DNA of 64,000 bases from Syngnathus acus (GCF_901709675.1 NC_051101.1:684001-748000); one strand, 5' to 3'; positions 24,744 to 36,974 are shown, counted from the stretch's first letter. Numbers and translations: made by a program. The notes: generated from the sequence alone by a model not told the origin.

Positions 24744-25343
24744 ATGTATATTTCATTTCTAAGCTTAGAGGTGACTAGGTCACACGCGCATGGGATTTTA
24801 TGGGGCTGGGCCAGGAAGGCAGACTTCCTGGCACCAGGATACAGCCATTTGGTTAGAATCAACAAGGCAGGCTGGGGGGTCAGAGGACATCCAGCAGCCC
24901 TCGTGTGCGTGCGCCCGAGTAAGGTAAGGGGCGCGGGGTATAAGATCCAAGGCGGGAGTAGACAGGGGTACTTCTTTTTTGGCTAGAGCAGGGGTCTCAA
25001 ACTCCAGTCCTCGGGGGCCGCATTCCTACATGTTTTCCAAGTTTCCCTCGTTAAACACACCTGATTCAAATGATCAGTTCATCCTCACGTTCTGCAGGAG
25101 CCTGATAATTGAATCAGGTGTGTTTAACGAGGGAAACTTGGAAAACATGTAGGCATGCGGCCCCCGAGGACTGGAGTTTGAGACCCCTGGGCTAGAGAGA
25201 GACACTTCAATTCTGACATCGGTTGAATAAAATCTTTCCCCAATCAGCCGTGTGTCACTGAAGGTTTCCTTCCCGGAGCCAGCCACCTATCCACCATTTG
25301 ATCTTGGAGACCAGCAGAACATCGAAGAGAATTCACCACAATA
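24744..25343 (+). mobile_element. Diverged LTR fragment related to the 47-57 kb ERV
   Basis: The part after the nested MITE (25198-25343) follows the R-U5 region of the 511-bp LTRs: GACATCGGTTGAATAAAATC, then CAATCAGCCGTGTGTCACTG, ending ATTCACCACA. A GTATAAGAT box near 24945 parallels GGTATAAGAT in those LTRs. It is clearly more divergent, so it is older or a sister family. It is interrupted by the foldback element at 24989-25189. The left boundary is approximate. Confidence 0.7.
24989..25189. mobile_element. Foldback hAT MITE (CAGGGGTCTCAAAC ends)
   Basis: A 201-bp near-perfect inverted repeat (CAGGGGTCTCAAACTCCAG / CTGGAGTTTGAGACCCCTG) with perfect 8-bp duplications GGCTAGAG (24981-24988, 25190-25197). 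It is inserted into the LTR fragment. Transcribed, it would form a hairpin of about 90 bp. Confidence 0.92.
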
Positions 25344-25579
25344 TCTCAAGAGTCAGATAACATTGAACAAACTGTATGAAATACCTTAAATTTACATGAG
25401 TTCAAAATTGTTTTTGCCTCATCAACATTTTAAACAGGAGTTATAAGTAATGTAAAGTCGTCTGTTATTATTAAAACTTAAAACAAGTGAATTTTGCTCA
25501 TCATTTACAATATCTTTGAGAAAGTAATAGTTTGTGTCACGTCTACAGGTTCATAACAGCAACAGTATTAACATGGCCT

Positions 25580-25858
25580 CAGTGGCGTAGCCAAGCCGGG
25601 GCGGCGCCCCGGTTAGGACTCCCTGCGCCCCGGTTGAAAAAAATCGAGCTTTTTCGATTCTTCATTTTCATGCCGTTTTTTTCTTTCGGTCTTGCGCGAA
25701 TGTGCTTGCGCTATTCTATGTGCGCGATGTTATCCATTCACCGTTTGCCTCCCGGACCCGGATGTTGTTTTAGCGATCAGCGAACGGCGTGGGTGATGTT
25801 CGATTTTTTTTCCTGTGGGCGCGCGCCCCTACTGGAAAAATTCCTGGCTACGCCACTG
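25580..25858. mobile_element. Foldback MITE (CAGTGGCGTAGCCA ends)
   Basis: A 279-bp element with ends CAGTGGCGTAGCCA / TGGCTACGCCACTG and perfect 8-bp duplications CATGGCCT (25572-25579, 25859-25866), consistent with hAT. Its ends also contain GCGGCGCCCCGG- and GGGCGCGCGCCC-type GC clusters. No coding capacity. Confidence 0.9.
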
Positions 25859-26352
25859 CATGGCCTCTTCGTAGCTTGCTTTACTTTTGACTCAGCCCTG
25901 CGTGAAGAATCGCTGTTGTGATGCCAGTTCAGCTTGGAGCTGCTACACTTTATCAGCACGGTCACTCCCTGTTATCTTGTTGTACGTGTTAGCATGTTTA
26001 GTCTGGTAGTGTCAGGTTGAAATGCTTAAACAAGGCAACTGTCTCTTTACAAATTAGACAAACACCATTGCCTTGAATTTCAGTGAAGAAGTATTAATTC
26101 CCATCTCTCTTGAAAGCGACGGCCCTCAATGTCAACTTTCCTCGTTTTCTTTGCAGTCGCCTGGGCAGAAATGAGCGGAGAGGGGTTCGCGGCACGGATG
26201 CAGACTGACATTATTAAAGTGGTGCTGCCACCTTTTGGTAAAAGGAGGAATTACAATTTCAAGTTTCATGATTTTTTTTTAATTCAGTTTGACAGTGCAG
26301 GCGGGCCATAAATAATACATTATAAGACCGAAGCAGCAGGCCGTATCAAATC

Positions 26353-26508
26353 CGTGCAGCGTCATCCAAGCAGACCCTCCCACAAAGCGAAAAGTATACA
26401 AGTGACAAGAATGTCTCATGATGGTGCTTAAGACGATGTCTGTCTTACTGCATTTTGTACAGCGACTTTGAATGTTCTGATAGGCGCTTTAAATAAAATG
26501 TTATCAGT
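26353..26508. repeat. Direct duplication of 24270-24470
   Basis: Shares GTGCAGCGTCATCCAAGC, CACAAAGCGAAAAGTAT and TACAGCGACTTTGAATGT with 24270-24470, with a few substitutions and a short deletion. It looks like a dispersed repeat or a local segmental copy. Confidence 0.8.
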
Positions 26509-26512
26509 AATG

Positions 26513-27453
26513 GGGTGACACGGTGGTGCACCAGTTAGCACGTCCGCCTCATGGTTCAGAGGTGCACCGTTTGATTCCAGCTCTGGCCTTTCTGTGCGAA
26601 GTTTGTTTTTTCTTCTCGTTTCTGTTTTCTCCACTTTCCTTCCACTTTCCTTCGGCGGCAGTGAGTGACGGCATTAAATCTCCTCCCCCACCGTCTGTTG
26701 TCTTCCGGGTTAGAGCACGCTGGCGTCAAACTTGTTGACTGCCGCTTCTGTCCCGGAACGTGTCCGTTACTTGTTTTTCGTTTTCCTGTTTTCAGTGCAC
26801 CCGTCTCTTCTTTTATTTTTCTCGTGTTGTCCTCCGTCCACTTCGCATTCCCGCAGCTCCGCTCTCACCTATCTGTTTCCTCTCCCTCGGACTACCAGCT
26901 ACGATAGCCAGCTAGCCAACAGCCAACTGGCCAAAACCACCACCGGACCCTCCTGCCTCCCGACTCTGAGCCTGTGGCCGCCTGCTGTGGACTCTACGGC
27001 AGCTCTGGCCTGGCTCTCTGGCCTTCCGTCTGGCGTTCTCGGGCGACGGGCTCCACTCCCTGCGGGCTCCACTCCCTGCGGGCTCGCCAACCGTGGCTCT
27101 GCTGTGTGCCGCCGTGGTGCGTTGGGGCCTGCCGTTCGAGCGGGTGCAGTCGAGGTCGACCGGCATCACCATCTGGTCCAACATCTGGACCGGCACTTCC
27201 CCGATGGCTCACCCATCTCCTCTTTTTGGACTACCAACCCCCCGTCACCCCCACCTCCCGTACTGCCAACTTCAACAACCTCCGCTCCCGCCCCTCCTGC
27301 TCGTCCATCCATCTCCTTTGCACTGCTGACCGATGTCCTGTTATTAACTATATCCTATTGTCTCCCCCCCCCGCCTACCGCCCGATGACCGCTGGGATAG
27401 GCTCTGGCGCGCCCGCGACCCTTAAGAGAAGCTCTTCAGAAAATGGATGGATG
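26513..27453 (+). mobile_element. SINE split by about 0.8 kb of pyrimidine-rich DNA
   Basis: The SINE head (GTTAGCACGTCCGCCTC and a degenerate box B) is at 26513-26600. Its tail (CCGCCTACCGCCCGATGACC to AAAATGGATGGATGAATG) is at 27365-27453. The intervening 26600-27360 is C/T-rich with CTCCCTGCGGG repeats near 27050-27085 and gives long but uninformative open frames. I do not recognise it; it may be the 5' end of another retroelement. Confidence 0.6.
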
Positions 27454-28188
27454 AATGATCATTATTATGATGCATCTCCTAAACTCACTAACACGATTTC
27501 TCGGCACCAAGATTAGCTACAAGACAGTACCAAAGCACTACTTTTATCAAAACAAAATTCCTCAACCGACTTTGATAGTTCTGTGTGACAAAACAGGGAC
27601 AAGGCACCACTGTTGTTCCTTGGCACAAAGACGCCACAATATGGCACCAAAGCACAAATTGTTCTCAAAATCAATGAAGTTCCCCTTTTTGTCACATTAA
27701 ATGCACGCGCCAAGACGCCACATTCCGCTTTCAGTCGGTCTACATTCATACGCTACGGTGGTGACTCAGTTGCTCTCGCGACCCAGATCTCACGCGCTGC
27801 TTCACGTAGCCTGCTTGTTATTCAGGGTGTCATCAGCTAAACGTCGCGTAAAAGCCAGCATGCGGGTGTATGTGGAAATGGCGTCCGGTCCCGGTGGACG
27901 TACGAGTCCCAGCTCAATCGATCTCGGTGCCGAGGCCACCTCACTGTGTGTGGCCGCCGCCTCGGCAGGAAATGTAGGCGCCCCTGTTGCCTCCCCGGTC
28001 AATTATTGAGCGCGCTGACGTCACGTGTAATTCATTATTCAAACTCACGCACATCATAATCAAGTTTGTAGTACAGTGAAGACATGAATGTGTCAAACAA
28101 TGGATGCGTGGACTTGATTGTTCCTGGGTGCTTCTTTGCTACACTGGTTTCCTCGCCTCAAAGCTTGCTTCCTACCTATGCTCTATCC
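27454..28188. other. Intergenic, nothing recognised
   Basis: No exon or repeat boundary supported. Short repeated phrases such as GGCACCAAAG occur at 27500-27660. CTCTATCC at 28181-28188 is the target duplication of the next element. Confidence 0.4.
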
Positions 28189-29095
28189 CAGTGGTCCCCA
28201 ACCACCGGGCCGCGGACCGGTACCGGTCCGTGGGTCACTTGGTACCGGGCCGCCAAGCCGCACAGGAAAAAAAAAAAATATATATATATATATTTATTTT
28301 TTTCATTGACAATCAATTCATTCAGGTTAAGACGCTCGTCCAGTCACGTGACATGTTTCCCCAGTCGAGCCCGCAAAGGTAGCAAAAATGAGTAAGAATT
28401 TATTTTGAAAAATATAAAAAATTTGGCGAATCTCTCCCAATTACATCTGTCGGTGCATCTAAAAAATAAGGACTCTTGACACAGGTCGCTCGTCTCGGTC
28501 ACGTGACATGTCACCACAGTCAAGCCCGCGAGGCAAGCAAAAATGAGCAAGAAACAGAGAAGTTTGGAAAGCTTCTTCGGAAAGGGAAAAACGTCCAATG
28601 AGGACACTGAAGAAGAAGAGGCTACGACTTCTAAGAAAAGGAAAGCTGCATTTAAAAGAACATTTCTGGAGTCCTACTTAAAATATGGATTTATCGCCAC
28701 AGGTGACTCTGACGCGCCAAGTGCACTCCGCATATGTGGCGAAAGGCTAGCTAACGAGGCAATGAAGCCTTCAAACCTGCTTCGGCACATGGAGACCAAG
28801 CATCCTGCATTTAAAGACAAACCTTAACCACTTCGGGTGTCATTGCCTCCGATTACGCCTAGATGGGAACGGCTCATTTCTGAGAAAAGAGCTCGGTGCT
28901 CCCACTAATTCAACGTTTTATTTTTATGTGGTTTATATTTGTTTTTATGCCAGTCGTATCATTTTATTTCATCCTATTTATATATATAAATATTTAAATA
29001 AATATATAAATATATTTATTTATATAAAGGCCGGTCCGCGAAAATATTTCTGACACGTAACCGGTCCGTGGTGCAAAAAAGGTTGGGGACCACTG
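28189..29095 (+). mobile_element. hAT element, family D (CAGTGGTCCCCAACC ends), with transposase remnant
   Basis: A 907-bp element with ends CAGTGGTCCCCAACC / GGTTGGGGACCACTG, perfect 8-bp duplications CTCTATCC (28181-28188, 29096-29103) and a subterminal GGACCGGTACCGGTCC palindrome. Unlike the other MITEs here it retains an open frame (see 28543-28827). The rest of the transposase is missing. Confidence 0.9.
28543..28827 (+). pseudogene. Truncated ZBED5/Charlie-like hAT transposase N-terminus
   Basis: A 94-codon frame beginning MSKKQRSLESFFGKGKTSNE. A basic TSKKRKAAFKRTF patch leads into ESYLKYGF, then a degenerate BED-like finger ending CGERLANEAMKPSNLLRHME and TKHPAF. This is the N-terminal signature of Charlie-type hAT transposases (ZBED5/SCAND3-like). 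The first zinc cysteine appears lost (PSALRICG where C-x2-C is expected), and the frame stops before any catalytic domain, so it is a decayed remnant. Confidence 0.75.
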
Positions 29096-29206
29096 CTCTA
29101 TCCCACCACAGCGCTTACCTATCTTCCTTCTTCCTCCTCCACCTTTAGGCTTTCCTCCCTGCCTTATTTCCTACCCATCTTCCCGCTCCCCACTTTCCAT
29201 CTAGCC

Positions 29207-31726
29207 CAGGGGTGGGCAAACTTTTTGACTCGCGGGCCGAACTGGGTTCTAAATATGGACCGGAGGGCCGAACCAGGAGCAGATGGACGTAGTGTTTGTG
29301 TGAAGTAATATAAGCGACCTGTAAAGGTCATTGCATAAAAGATTTTGGCCTTTAGTAGGTAGTAAAGCATGGATATTCCAAACAAGTTTTTTGAAAACAA
29401 ATGCATTTATTAACAGCATTAAAAAAAAAATCACTAAAAAACTGCTATCAGTGATTCTCATAAAATACGACACTATTATTATGAATAACAGTCTCCATCA
29501 CTTCAGTGCCTGCAGGTCAGATTAATGAAAAATGTTTATCTTATGAGATCACATCAAACAGCAAACATTCTGACCAAATATATCATCTTGAAGAATCGGT
29601 GAAAGCATACATCCAAATAAAGTAATCAAAACGGCAACACGGTGAGGGGTATCTGAACATCAGAGCAGAGTTTTAACTCACAAACACCTGGTAACAGAGG
29701 TGAGGAAACGGGAAACACTTCCTTAAAGTAAGCCTTAAGAACTTTACAGGTTAAGATTAGTCGCAAACAGGTGGTGGATCAATGTCCTTGAGCATCCTGC
29801 ATTGTTTGAAAATGAGAATGGTCGCTAGTTTCAATCCCTGCTATGTGTACAAATCATATTCAAAATGCATTTTTTTACAACAAACTTGAGAGCCTCCCCT
29901 TCATTTTCAGTGGGAACAGTGTTGTTGGTCTCCCTTTTTTGATAGTGCATCATAGTCTGGAGTAAAATTTGTTGTGGCAATTCTTAGGAGAGATCCGTTT
30001 ACCTCGATCTGTGACGGGTTGATGTGGCTGAACGTCACGTCGCGTACGTCGAGCCAAATTGGCCACTCTTTTAACATTCGGCACTCACTTCTTTTCTTCG
30101 GGCCACTCATTTTAATGGAAGGATTCCAGGGGAAGGTTTGTGGGTGGCTTTAGCGTAAAACTGTATCTGAAAGCTCAGCGAGCGAATTACAAGAATGCTG
30201 TCGTCACAGCCCACCCTCTAAATTCGGGACTGATACAAATAGAGCACGAGTGCGCCATGTCCGTACTACTGAGTACGTACGTACACGCACTTGTGAGTGT
30301 GCACCGAGCTTTCTGACACGGCTTCCGGTAGTAAATGCGCAGGCGAGCGATTCCCCATCTACTGGGGAAACGCAGTCATTGCAGGCAAAATGACAAAAAA
30401 AAAAGTTTAATAATACAATTAATTCAGGGTTGGCGGGCCGGATTAAAAGGTCCCGTGGGCCGGATGTGGCCCGCGGGCCGTAGTTTGCCCACAACTGTAC
30501 TTAAGCATGGATATTGAAAAAAAGCTTTTTGAAAACAAATGCATTTAGAAAAATATTTCACCAAAAAACTACTATCAGTGATTCTTATTAAATACGACAC
30601 TGTTATGATGAATAACATTTTCCATCACTTCAGCGCCTGCAGGTCAGATTTATGAAATATGTTTATCTAATGAGGCGAAATCACATCCAACGGCAAACAT
30701 TCTGACCAAATTCATCATCTTGAAGAATCAGTGAAAGAATACATCTAAATAAAGTAATAATGAAATCAATAGTATTGTTGGTTTCCCTTTTTTGCTAGTG
30801 CATCATAGTCTGGAGTAAAATTTGTTGTGGTAATTCTTAGGATAGAGCCGAGGTGTCGGTCCGTTAACCTAGATCTGTAACGGGCTTTGTTGACGTTCAT
30901 GTGGCTGAACGTCTTCTCACACACGTAGGTCGAGCCAAATTGTCAACTCTTTTTTAACATTCGCCACTCAGTGTCCACCTTTCTTTTCTTCGGGCCACTC
31001 ATTTTAATGGAAGGCTAGGTGTGAGTGCGAGTGCAAATGGTTGTTTGTCTCTGTGTGCCCTGCGATCGGCTGGCAACCGGTTCAGGGTGTCCCCCGCCTA
31101 CTGCCCGATGACGGCTGGGATAGGCTCCAGCACTCCCGCGACCCCCGTGGGGACTAAGCGGTTCAGAAAATGGATGGATGGATGGATTCCAGGGGAAGGT
31201 TTGTGGGTGGCATTAGCGTCAAACTATCTGAAAACTCAGCGCGCGAATTACGAGAATATTGATGTCACAGCCGACACTCGAAATTCGGCACTGATAGATG
31301 AAATTACTACGTACTACCGAGTACGCACACGCACTTGTGAGTGTGCACCGAGCTTTCTGACACGGCTCCCGGGAGTAAATGCGCGGACATTATACTCTTT
31401 CATCACAGCAACGTCTTCATTACAAATCAGACACACTTTCTGTTGATTTCTTTGAAGAAATACTCATTTTCCCAACGTGTTTGAAATATTCTACACTCAC
31501 TTGCTATTTCGCGTTTCTTCGGTGCAGCCATTTCTGGGGACTCGCGGTAAAAGTTTTTCTTCGCTTGATTTCATTTGTGTGGCGGGCTCTATCTAGTGTT
31601 GAAACTGAGAGGTGCAACAGAGTTGAGCTCAAGCTTCTTGTGCGGGCCATATTCAATTATGTTTTCAGAATTTGCTGCGGGCCAATAAAAACTGGACCGC
31701 GGGCCAACTTGGACACCCCTGCTCTA
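29207..31726. mobile_element. Cluster of hAT-like fragments (CAGGGGTGGGCAAAC / CAGGGGTGTCCAAAC types)
   Basis: 29207 begins CAGGGGTGGGCAAACTTTTT. About 30480-30497 is the opposite-looking end (CCGTAGTTTGCCCACAACTG). Two directly repeated bodies follow each other (29355-30330 and 30500-31385, both with GCATGGATATT, CACTTCAGYGCCTGCAGGTC and CAGGGGAAGGTTTGTGGG). The second is interrupted by a SINE at 31016-31186. The cluster ends near 31726 with AACTTGGACACCCCTG, whose partner-like start CAGGGGTGTCCAAACG is at 24480. No clean target duplications were found, so these are rearranged remnants. The cluster ends about 60 bp from the creb3l4 stop codon. Confidence 0.6.
31016..31186 (+). mobile_element. 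SINE, 5'-truncated copy
   Basis: Tail half of the SINE at 10592-10943 (GTGAGTGCGAGTGCAAATGG to AAAATGGATGGATGG), inserted into the second hAT-like body: the interrupted phrase AATGGAAGG/GATTCCAGGGG is continuous in the first body near 30115. Confidence 0.85.
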
Positions 31727-31786
31727 GGCCGACGCAGGGTGCCGTGGCCAAACGAGGTCGGGGGCGGGATGTCCTTTGCGGCGCAT

Positions 31787-33896
31787 CTACATCTCATCGG
31801 CACGCGGCGGCTTGCCGAGTCGAGCGGACGCCCCCGCCGAACTATTTCCAGAAGGGGTGTCATTAGACGGGATGCCTTCGAGGTTCTGCTTGGCTTCATC
31901 TACATCCACCCCCGATTGGCCGCCACCCGGCGCGGCCGCCTGGAGCATCTCGTCGGACAGCGAGGAGGTAAAATCGGTCAAGATGCTTCTGGAAAGGACT
32001 GAAAGATCACAGAAAGAGACGTGAGCACAAAGAGGAAGAGGAAACCACGTCACGGGGAGCATACCCTACCCACCTCCGGTGGGCTGGGAGTTGTCTGCAG
32101 ACGGGCGGCGGCTGAACGGGCTCAAAGTGGGCAGCATGATCAAAGTCAGCGAGATGAAGATGATCTGAGCGCACACATGCACACGAGTGGGCATACGCAC
32201 ACACAGGCACACGCATGAACATGCGTACCAGTAGGCAGGTGCTGGTCTGAACTCCTTTGCTCACTGAGTGTGTGACCAGTGACTGAAGGTGGCGCAGCTG
32301 AGTCAGCAGAGACCTCAAAAAACAAAAACGCACACACATGTAACACATGCATGCCATTGTGTGCGAGTATGCAAGTGTGTGCTGCTTACATGTTGTGTTT
32401 CTCCAATTGCTCCACTTTCTTATGCAGATCTTTGTTCTGAGCTGAGCACAGGGCCGCCCTGCCAGCAAGTGCACACGCACCCAAAATTAGAGCCACTCAC
32501 ACACAAACAAGGCACACGAGCACAGCTGAGTTGGCCTTTTTTTCTCGTTTCAATGATGTCGTCACCACTGTTAGAGCCCCCGACAGCAACCCTACGTAGG
32601 CGTATGGGGCCATGGTGCACGCTTCGTCTGCTGAGGAGCTACGGCAGCTTCTCTCCCAGGAGGTGGATGGAGCTGCGTACGTACGCGAGCTCTTTGCAGC
32701 TTAAGCAGGCCGCTGAGGAGGAAGCCGAGTCACCTGTCCTCCAGGCCGTCCATGTACTCCTTCCTGCGTCGCCGACTGTCCTGCGCCGACTGCTTGTTGC
32801 GGATTTTCCTCCGGACTTTCTTTAGGACGCGTTCCTCCGCCTGCCGAGCCAGGCCAGTTCAAAGGTCACCTGGGGAAGGGCCACCGCCATGCGTGACGTC
32901 ACGTTGACCCGTATCAAACCTTAGTGAGAGGAAGCTTGTCCGGCAACGACATGCCTTCCTGACTTAGCAGTCTCTGTTCTTCGGCCGTCAGATGCAGAGT
33001 GCCGCTCGCCTGACGCGGACACACAAACGGGTTAAGAGAAACACACACACGTACACATACGCACTCCCGTACCCCGTGGTCAGCGGCCGTGTCCGTACGC
33101 TCCAGTCCAAGCGGCAGCTGGCCGACGATGCAGTGATGCGAGCTCCACGGCTCTGCAGAGGAACACATTTAGCCTCGTCCGGCAGGGAGCGCTACCCCAC
33201 CGCATTGGGTGGCACAACCGGACCGAGACAGTTCCTCCGATCAAAACGCAATGCCATTGGCGAGTCGGCAATGAGCCAACGATCCCCAAGGCAGAAGCGC
33301 TCACCCGCTGCTGATGGCGACTCCCAGCTCGATAGATTGCCATTGTTGGCGCTATGCTGGGTGCCGACGACGTTGGCGAGGAGAGAGACTGATAAAACCA
33401 ATCAAGGCTCCCGCACAAGTCAGTCAAACCGAATAATCGGCATTTAACTCATTTCCGACTGCCTGATGCTAGCCGGCGATTTTATCCAAGCCGTCACCAA
33501 ATGAACGCATGTTGTGTGTCCTCACCCAGTTGGATGGCGATGACGTCTGGGGCCGCTGGCTCCGCCTCCTCGGCGTCGAGGGCGTACACCAGCCGGTACA
33601 CGGTGGGCGGGGCGACGGGGCCCTTGCTTCCCAACGGTGGCCCGGCACCGCCAAACACCTCGCTGGGGTTCACGGCGCGGAGGACGTCTTCTGGCTCGTC
33701 GCGGCTCGGGGTCTGGACCAGAGGGGGGTGGAGAGTGAGCCAAAGTAGGAAGCCCAAGCGGCACAGCCCGATGAGGGCGACACTCACGCTGTACTGCGGG
33801 CGGCCGTCGGGGAGGCCGGCAGCCGCCACTTCCCGTTGCCAACAGAGGGACGCCGTGTCGCCGTGGTTACAAGCGTTTTCCACGTCCATGGCCTGC
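31787..33896 (-). CDS. creb3l4: CREB3-like 4 ER-anchored bZIP transcription factor
   Basis: A CREB3-family factor held in the ER/Golgi membrane until regulated proteolysis frees its bZIP part for the nucleus. Coding exons: 33889-33788, 33712-33526, 33152-33073, 33009-32920, 32840-32734, 32458-32390, 32313-32229, 32164-32074, 31998-31787. They sum to 1023 nt (340 codons plus TAG) with all phases consistent. Exon 5 carries the basic region ([20 protein letters not shown]), and exons 6-7 the leucine zipper. The membrane helix spans exons 7-8 ([18 protein letters not shown]). Just beyond it RSIL fits the site-1 protease motif RxxL. The protein ends PRADEM, like the HADEM end remembered for CREB3L4. 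Human CREB3L4 is about 395 residues; the missing length is mostly the acidic N-terminus, so an upstream coding exon may exist. An acceptor directly precedes the chosen ATG. creb3l3 is the alternative name. Confidence 0.9.
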
Positions 33897-36031
33897 CTGC
33901 AAGAGGTGTTAAAGGAAACATGACAGATGGCAAAGCCTTCAGCTCAATGACGGCTGCCGAGATTCCCCCGTCATGCTACTTGTTGTGCTTCTATTTTTTC
34001 TCGAGTCCCTCTGAACTGTACAAGCAGTACTCTCTATTTTCCATTGGAAAAACGAATGTCTACATTTTCTGTCCTTTAGTGGCACCAAAGGCACCACTTT
34101 CTGACCCAAAAGCGGGAAAAACGAAACATGTCAAGCAAGGCAGTGACTTTGAGGCCAATAGTTTACTTCTGCGACACCTCACGACGTAAAGCAATGCGAG
34201 GTGGAAACGGGCTTTCGTTATAAACAAAGCAAGAAACAGCCCCCCCGCAATCGTCATCTTCGCCGATCCCCGCTCCAAAGCGAGGCAGCGCTGCCATCTA
34301 CTGGCATCAGATTGTTACCGCAGTGACGTCAAAGTTTGAATTTTGTCGGAAAGCGGTCAAAGAACTTACAGGACGAATAAGAGTCAACGCTTGGATTCCA
34401 ACTGGTGTCAATTGGAAACGTTCACCGAACCAAATATGATACATTGCACCATTTCAAGCACATTTGATATCGCCATCCAATTAATGTAAAGAAAACTTGC
34501 TTTGAATAAAACACGGGGGTGTGGTGGGTAGGAGTAATGAAAGGAAAAAACGAAAAGTGATTTAAAAAAGGAGAACTAAAAAAGAAGAGCCGAAGACGAG
34601 GTAGGTGAGAGCACAGTGTCAAGGATATCCTGTTTCACGCGAGATAAGCAAACACTGCAGTACAGGTGGCAAACTTTTGAACTTTGTCGTTGTAGCTCTT
34701 CAAACTTGTACGTGACGAGACATGGTCAGTTTTCTGCTTGTGCATACACTTGAATGCAGGCCGGTGCAACAATTCATAAGTACTACAATGATGAATTCAA
34801 GACCAGCGACGCTACACACTCACCGTGGTGACGTCAGACGAGGTGGAAGAACATCAAAGCTTTCCAAAGTGGTCCAGCGGTGTAGCAAGACCGCCGACAA
34901 AACAAAACTTAAACCACGGCGAAACGTCAAAAGCAGCTTTTTAGCCCGACGTGAAATTGTCCCACTTTACTTTCACCCCCTTCTCTTCTTCGTTTCCTCC
35001 TGCCTCTCGACTGCTGTTCATCGGCACCAAGCACATTTTGTCGTCCTCTGCGGCCGTTTGAAGAACTACAACTGAACGCCACAGTCCCACGCTTTGCGAA
35101 AACATGTACCGACTGAACATTTTTTAACAAGGTCACATGTTGCGAACTTCAGAAACATCCACTTCACAAAACTACAAAAACGGTGTGAAATTATAATATT
35201 ACCCTTTGTTATTTTGTCGGAAAAGGTTCACCTCCATAAACCAATCAGAATTCATTATTTAAATAATTTTCGATTTAAGTAGATTCCAGGCCTCAATAAA
35301 ATCAATAAAAAATCCCGGTCGATATTCAGTGTCCATCGGTTTTCTTATCATGGAAAATCCACTTTTTTTGCTTTTATATTCATTTTATTGTGTACTCAGA
35401 GTCTCAAAGATTGTAGAGAAGTGTAAGGTGCTGTATTATTCTTGGGGACCACAATGTGTTAAATGCATTCGTTAGCCTCTCGCTAACGCTAGCATTAGCT
35501 TACTTGGTTAACTTGACTGCAGTGCTTGTTTACAAGACGTGTTCATAAATATTGTTTTGTTACGTGTTATGTATGTATGGACAAGTCTTCTGCCATTAAC
35601 ATGTCAACCGGAAAGGGAGGCGTATCTCATTTGCATTTAAAGAGCCAACCAAAATGCCTTGCTCTGAGCCGAACAAGTACAAAAGAGGGACCTGTGATGC
35701 TATCAAAACAAGGAATTCAGACAAAAGTATTGCTGTTCCACTTTATATAGACCATAACTGAATGAGTAAAACATAAGAATTTATTGACGTGAAATGCAAG
35801 CTTTATAATAATATCAATGAATTTAAATCGTTGTATTCTCCTAGATTACCACTAGATGACACTAAAAGCTGACAGGTTCCACATTAAAAATGTATTTTTA
35901 TCATTCTAATTCTGTAGTGTCTCATCCCGCTGGTGAGTTTGTCCCAGCATTGAAAGCGGAACTTTTTCAAAAGCGGACTTTTGAAAAAGCATCCTTCAAC
36001 CATATCCAAAGTGGGCGCTTTGTTGAAAATG
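33897..36031. other. Intergenic stretch between creb3l4 and dek
   Basis: No exon supported. It should hold the creb3l4 promoter and any 5' UTR exon. AT-rich from 35,100 to 35,880. Confidence 0.4.
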
Positions 36032-36037
36032 TTTATT
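36032..36037 (-). terminator. dek poly(A) signal
   Basis: AATAAA on the minus strand, about 85 nt after the dek stop codon. Confidence 0.6.
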
Positions 36038-36119
36038 GAAGACATAAAAAAAGAAAAAAAGGTTATAAAAATGGAAAGACCCGTCTGGTTGACGGTGCGT
36101 GGACAACGACTCTTGTTCT

Positions 36120-36974
36120 TCACGTGATGAGCTGCGCACGCAAAGGCGCGAGTGAGTTAACGGCCAAGTCTCTAGTGGCAGACGGGCTCGCGAGACGCAC
36201 GCGTCACTCACCGACTTGACCGACTGTTTGATGAAGTCCTTCCTGCCACTCAGATCGTGATCGGGATAGGTGTCGAACACCTGAAAGGGAGCAAGCAATG
36301 AGAGTGGGGCGGGTTGGGGGCAGGAGTACGACGCACCCTCTGGCAAATTTGCTTCATGGTTATCTGGGCCAGGTCGGCTTTCTTGAGGAGCGCGCACACC
36401 GTCTCCTTCAGCTCGTCGTCGCTCGGCGCTCGCTTGATCATCCGGATGAGCGGCTCGTCCTCGTCTGACGTGTCGTCTGTTGACGTGGAGGCGACCGTGA
36501 GCCGGGTCAACCGGCAGACGTGACTGTCTCTCACCTGCGTTGGTGTTCTTGCTGCTGCTGTCGGCCTTCTTGGTCTTGGCGGCGGGCCTATTCTTCTTGG
36601 CCTGACAAACAGGAAGTGAAGTCATACAGGCAAAGGGATAAGCTGGTAGCCTTTTTCTCTTTTTAAAAACCTCGTTGATGTCCGAGTCAGCATCGGAGAG
36701 GTCCCTCTTGACCCGCTTCATCTGAGGGAGCGTCTTCTTGGCGGGGGTCCTGGAGCGCTTCTTGAGTGCCAGCTCGGTCACCTGACGGGGCATCGTCTGA
36801 TGAAAAGAAGTGCATGCAAACACTGTTAAAAAAAAAAGTGCATCCAAACTGTTTTGGAGTGGTCAAGGAGCAAAAGATGCTCCTGAAACGTAGGACGTGG
36901 ATGCAGCGGCCACTACGCTTGAGTGTGGGGCTTCAACCAACCAGAAGAACAACACCAAGGACCCGACAAGTGAG

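Noticed and set aside
26732-27388. 218-codon plus-strand frame rich in Pro/Ser
   Set aside because: Lies in C/T-rich DNA inside a split SINE with near-equal opening in other frames; no recognisable protein.
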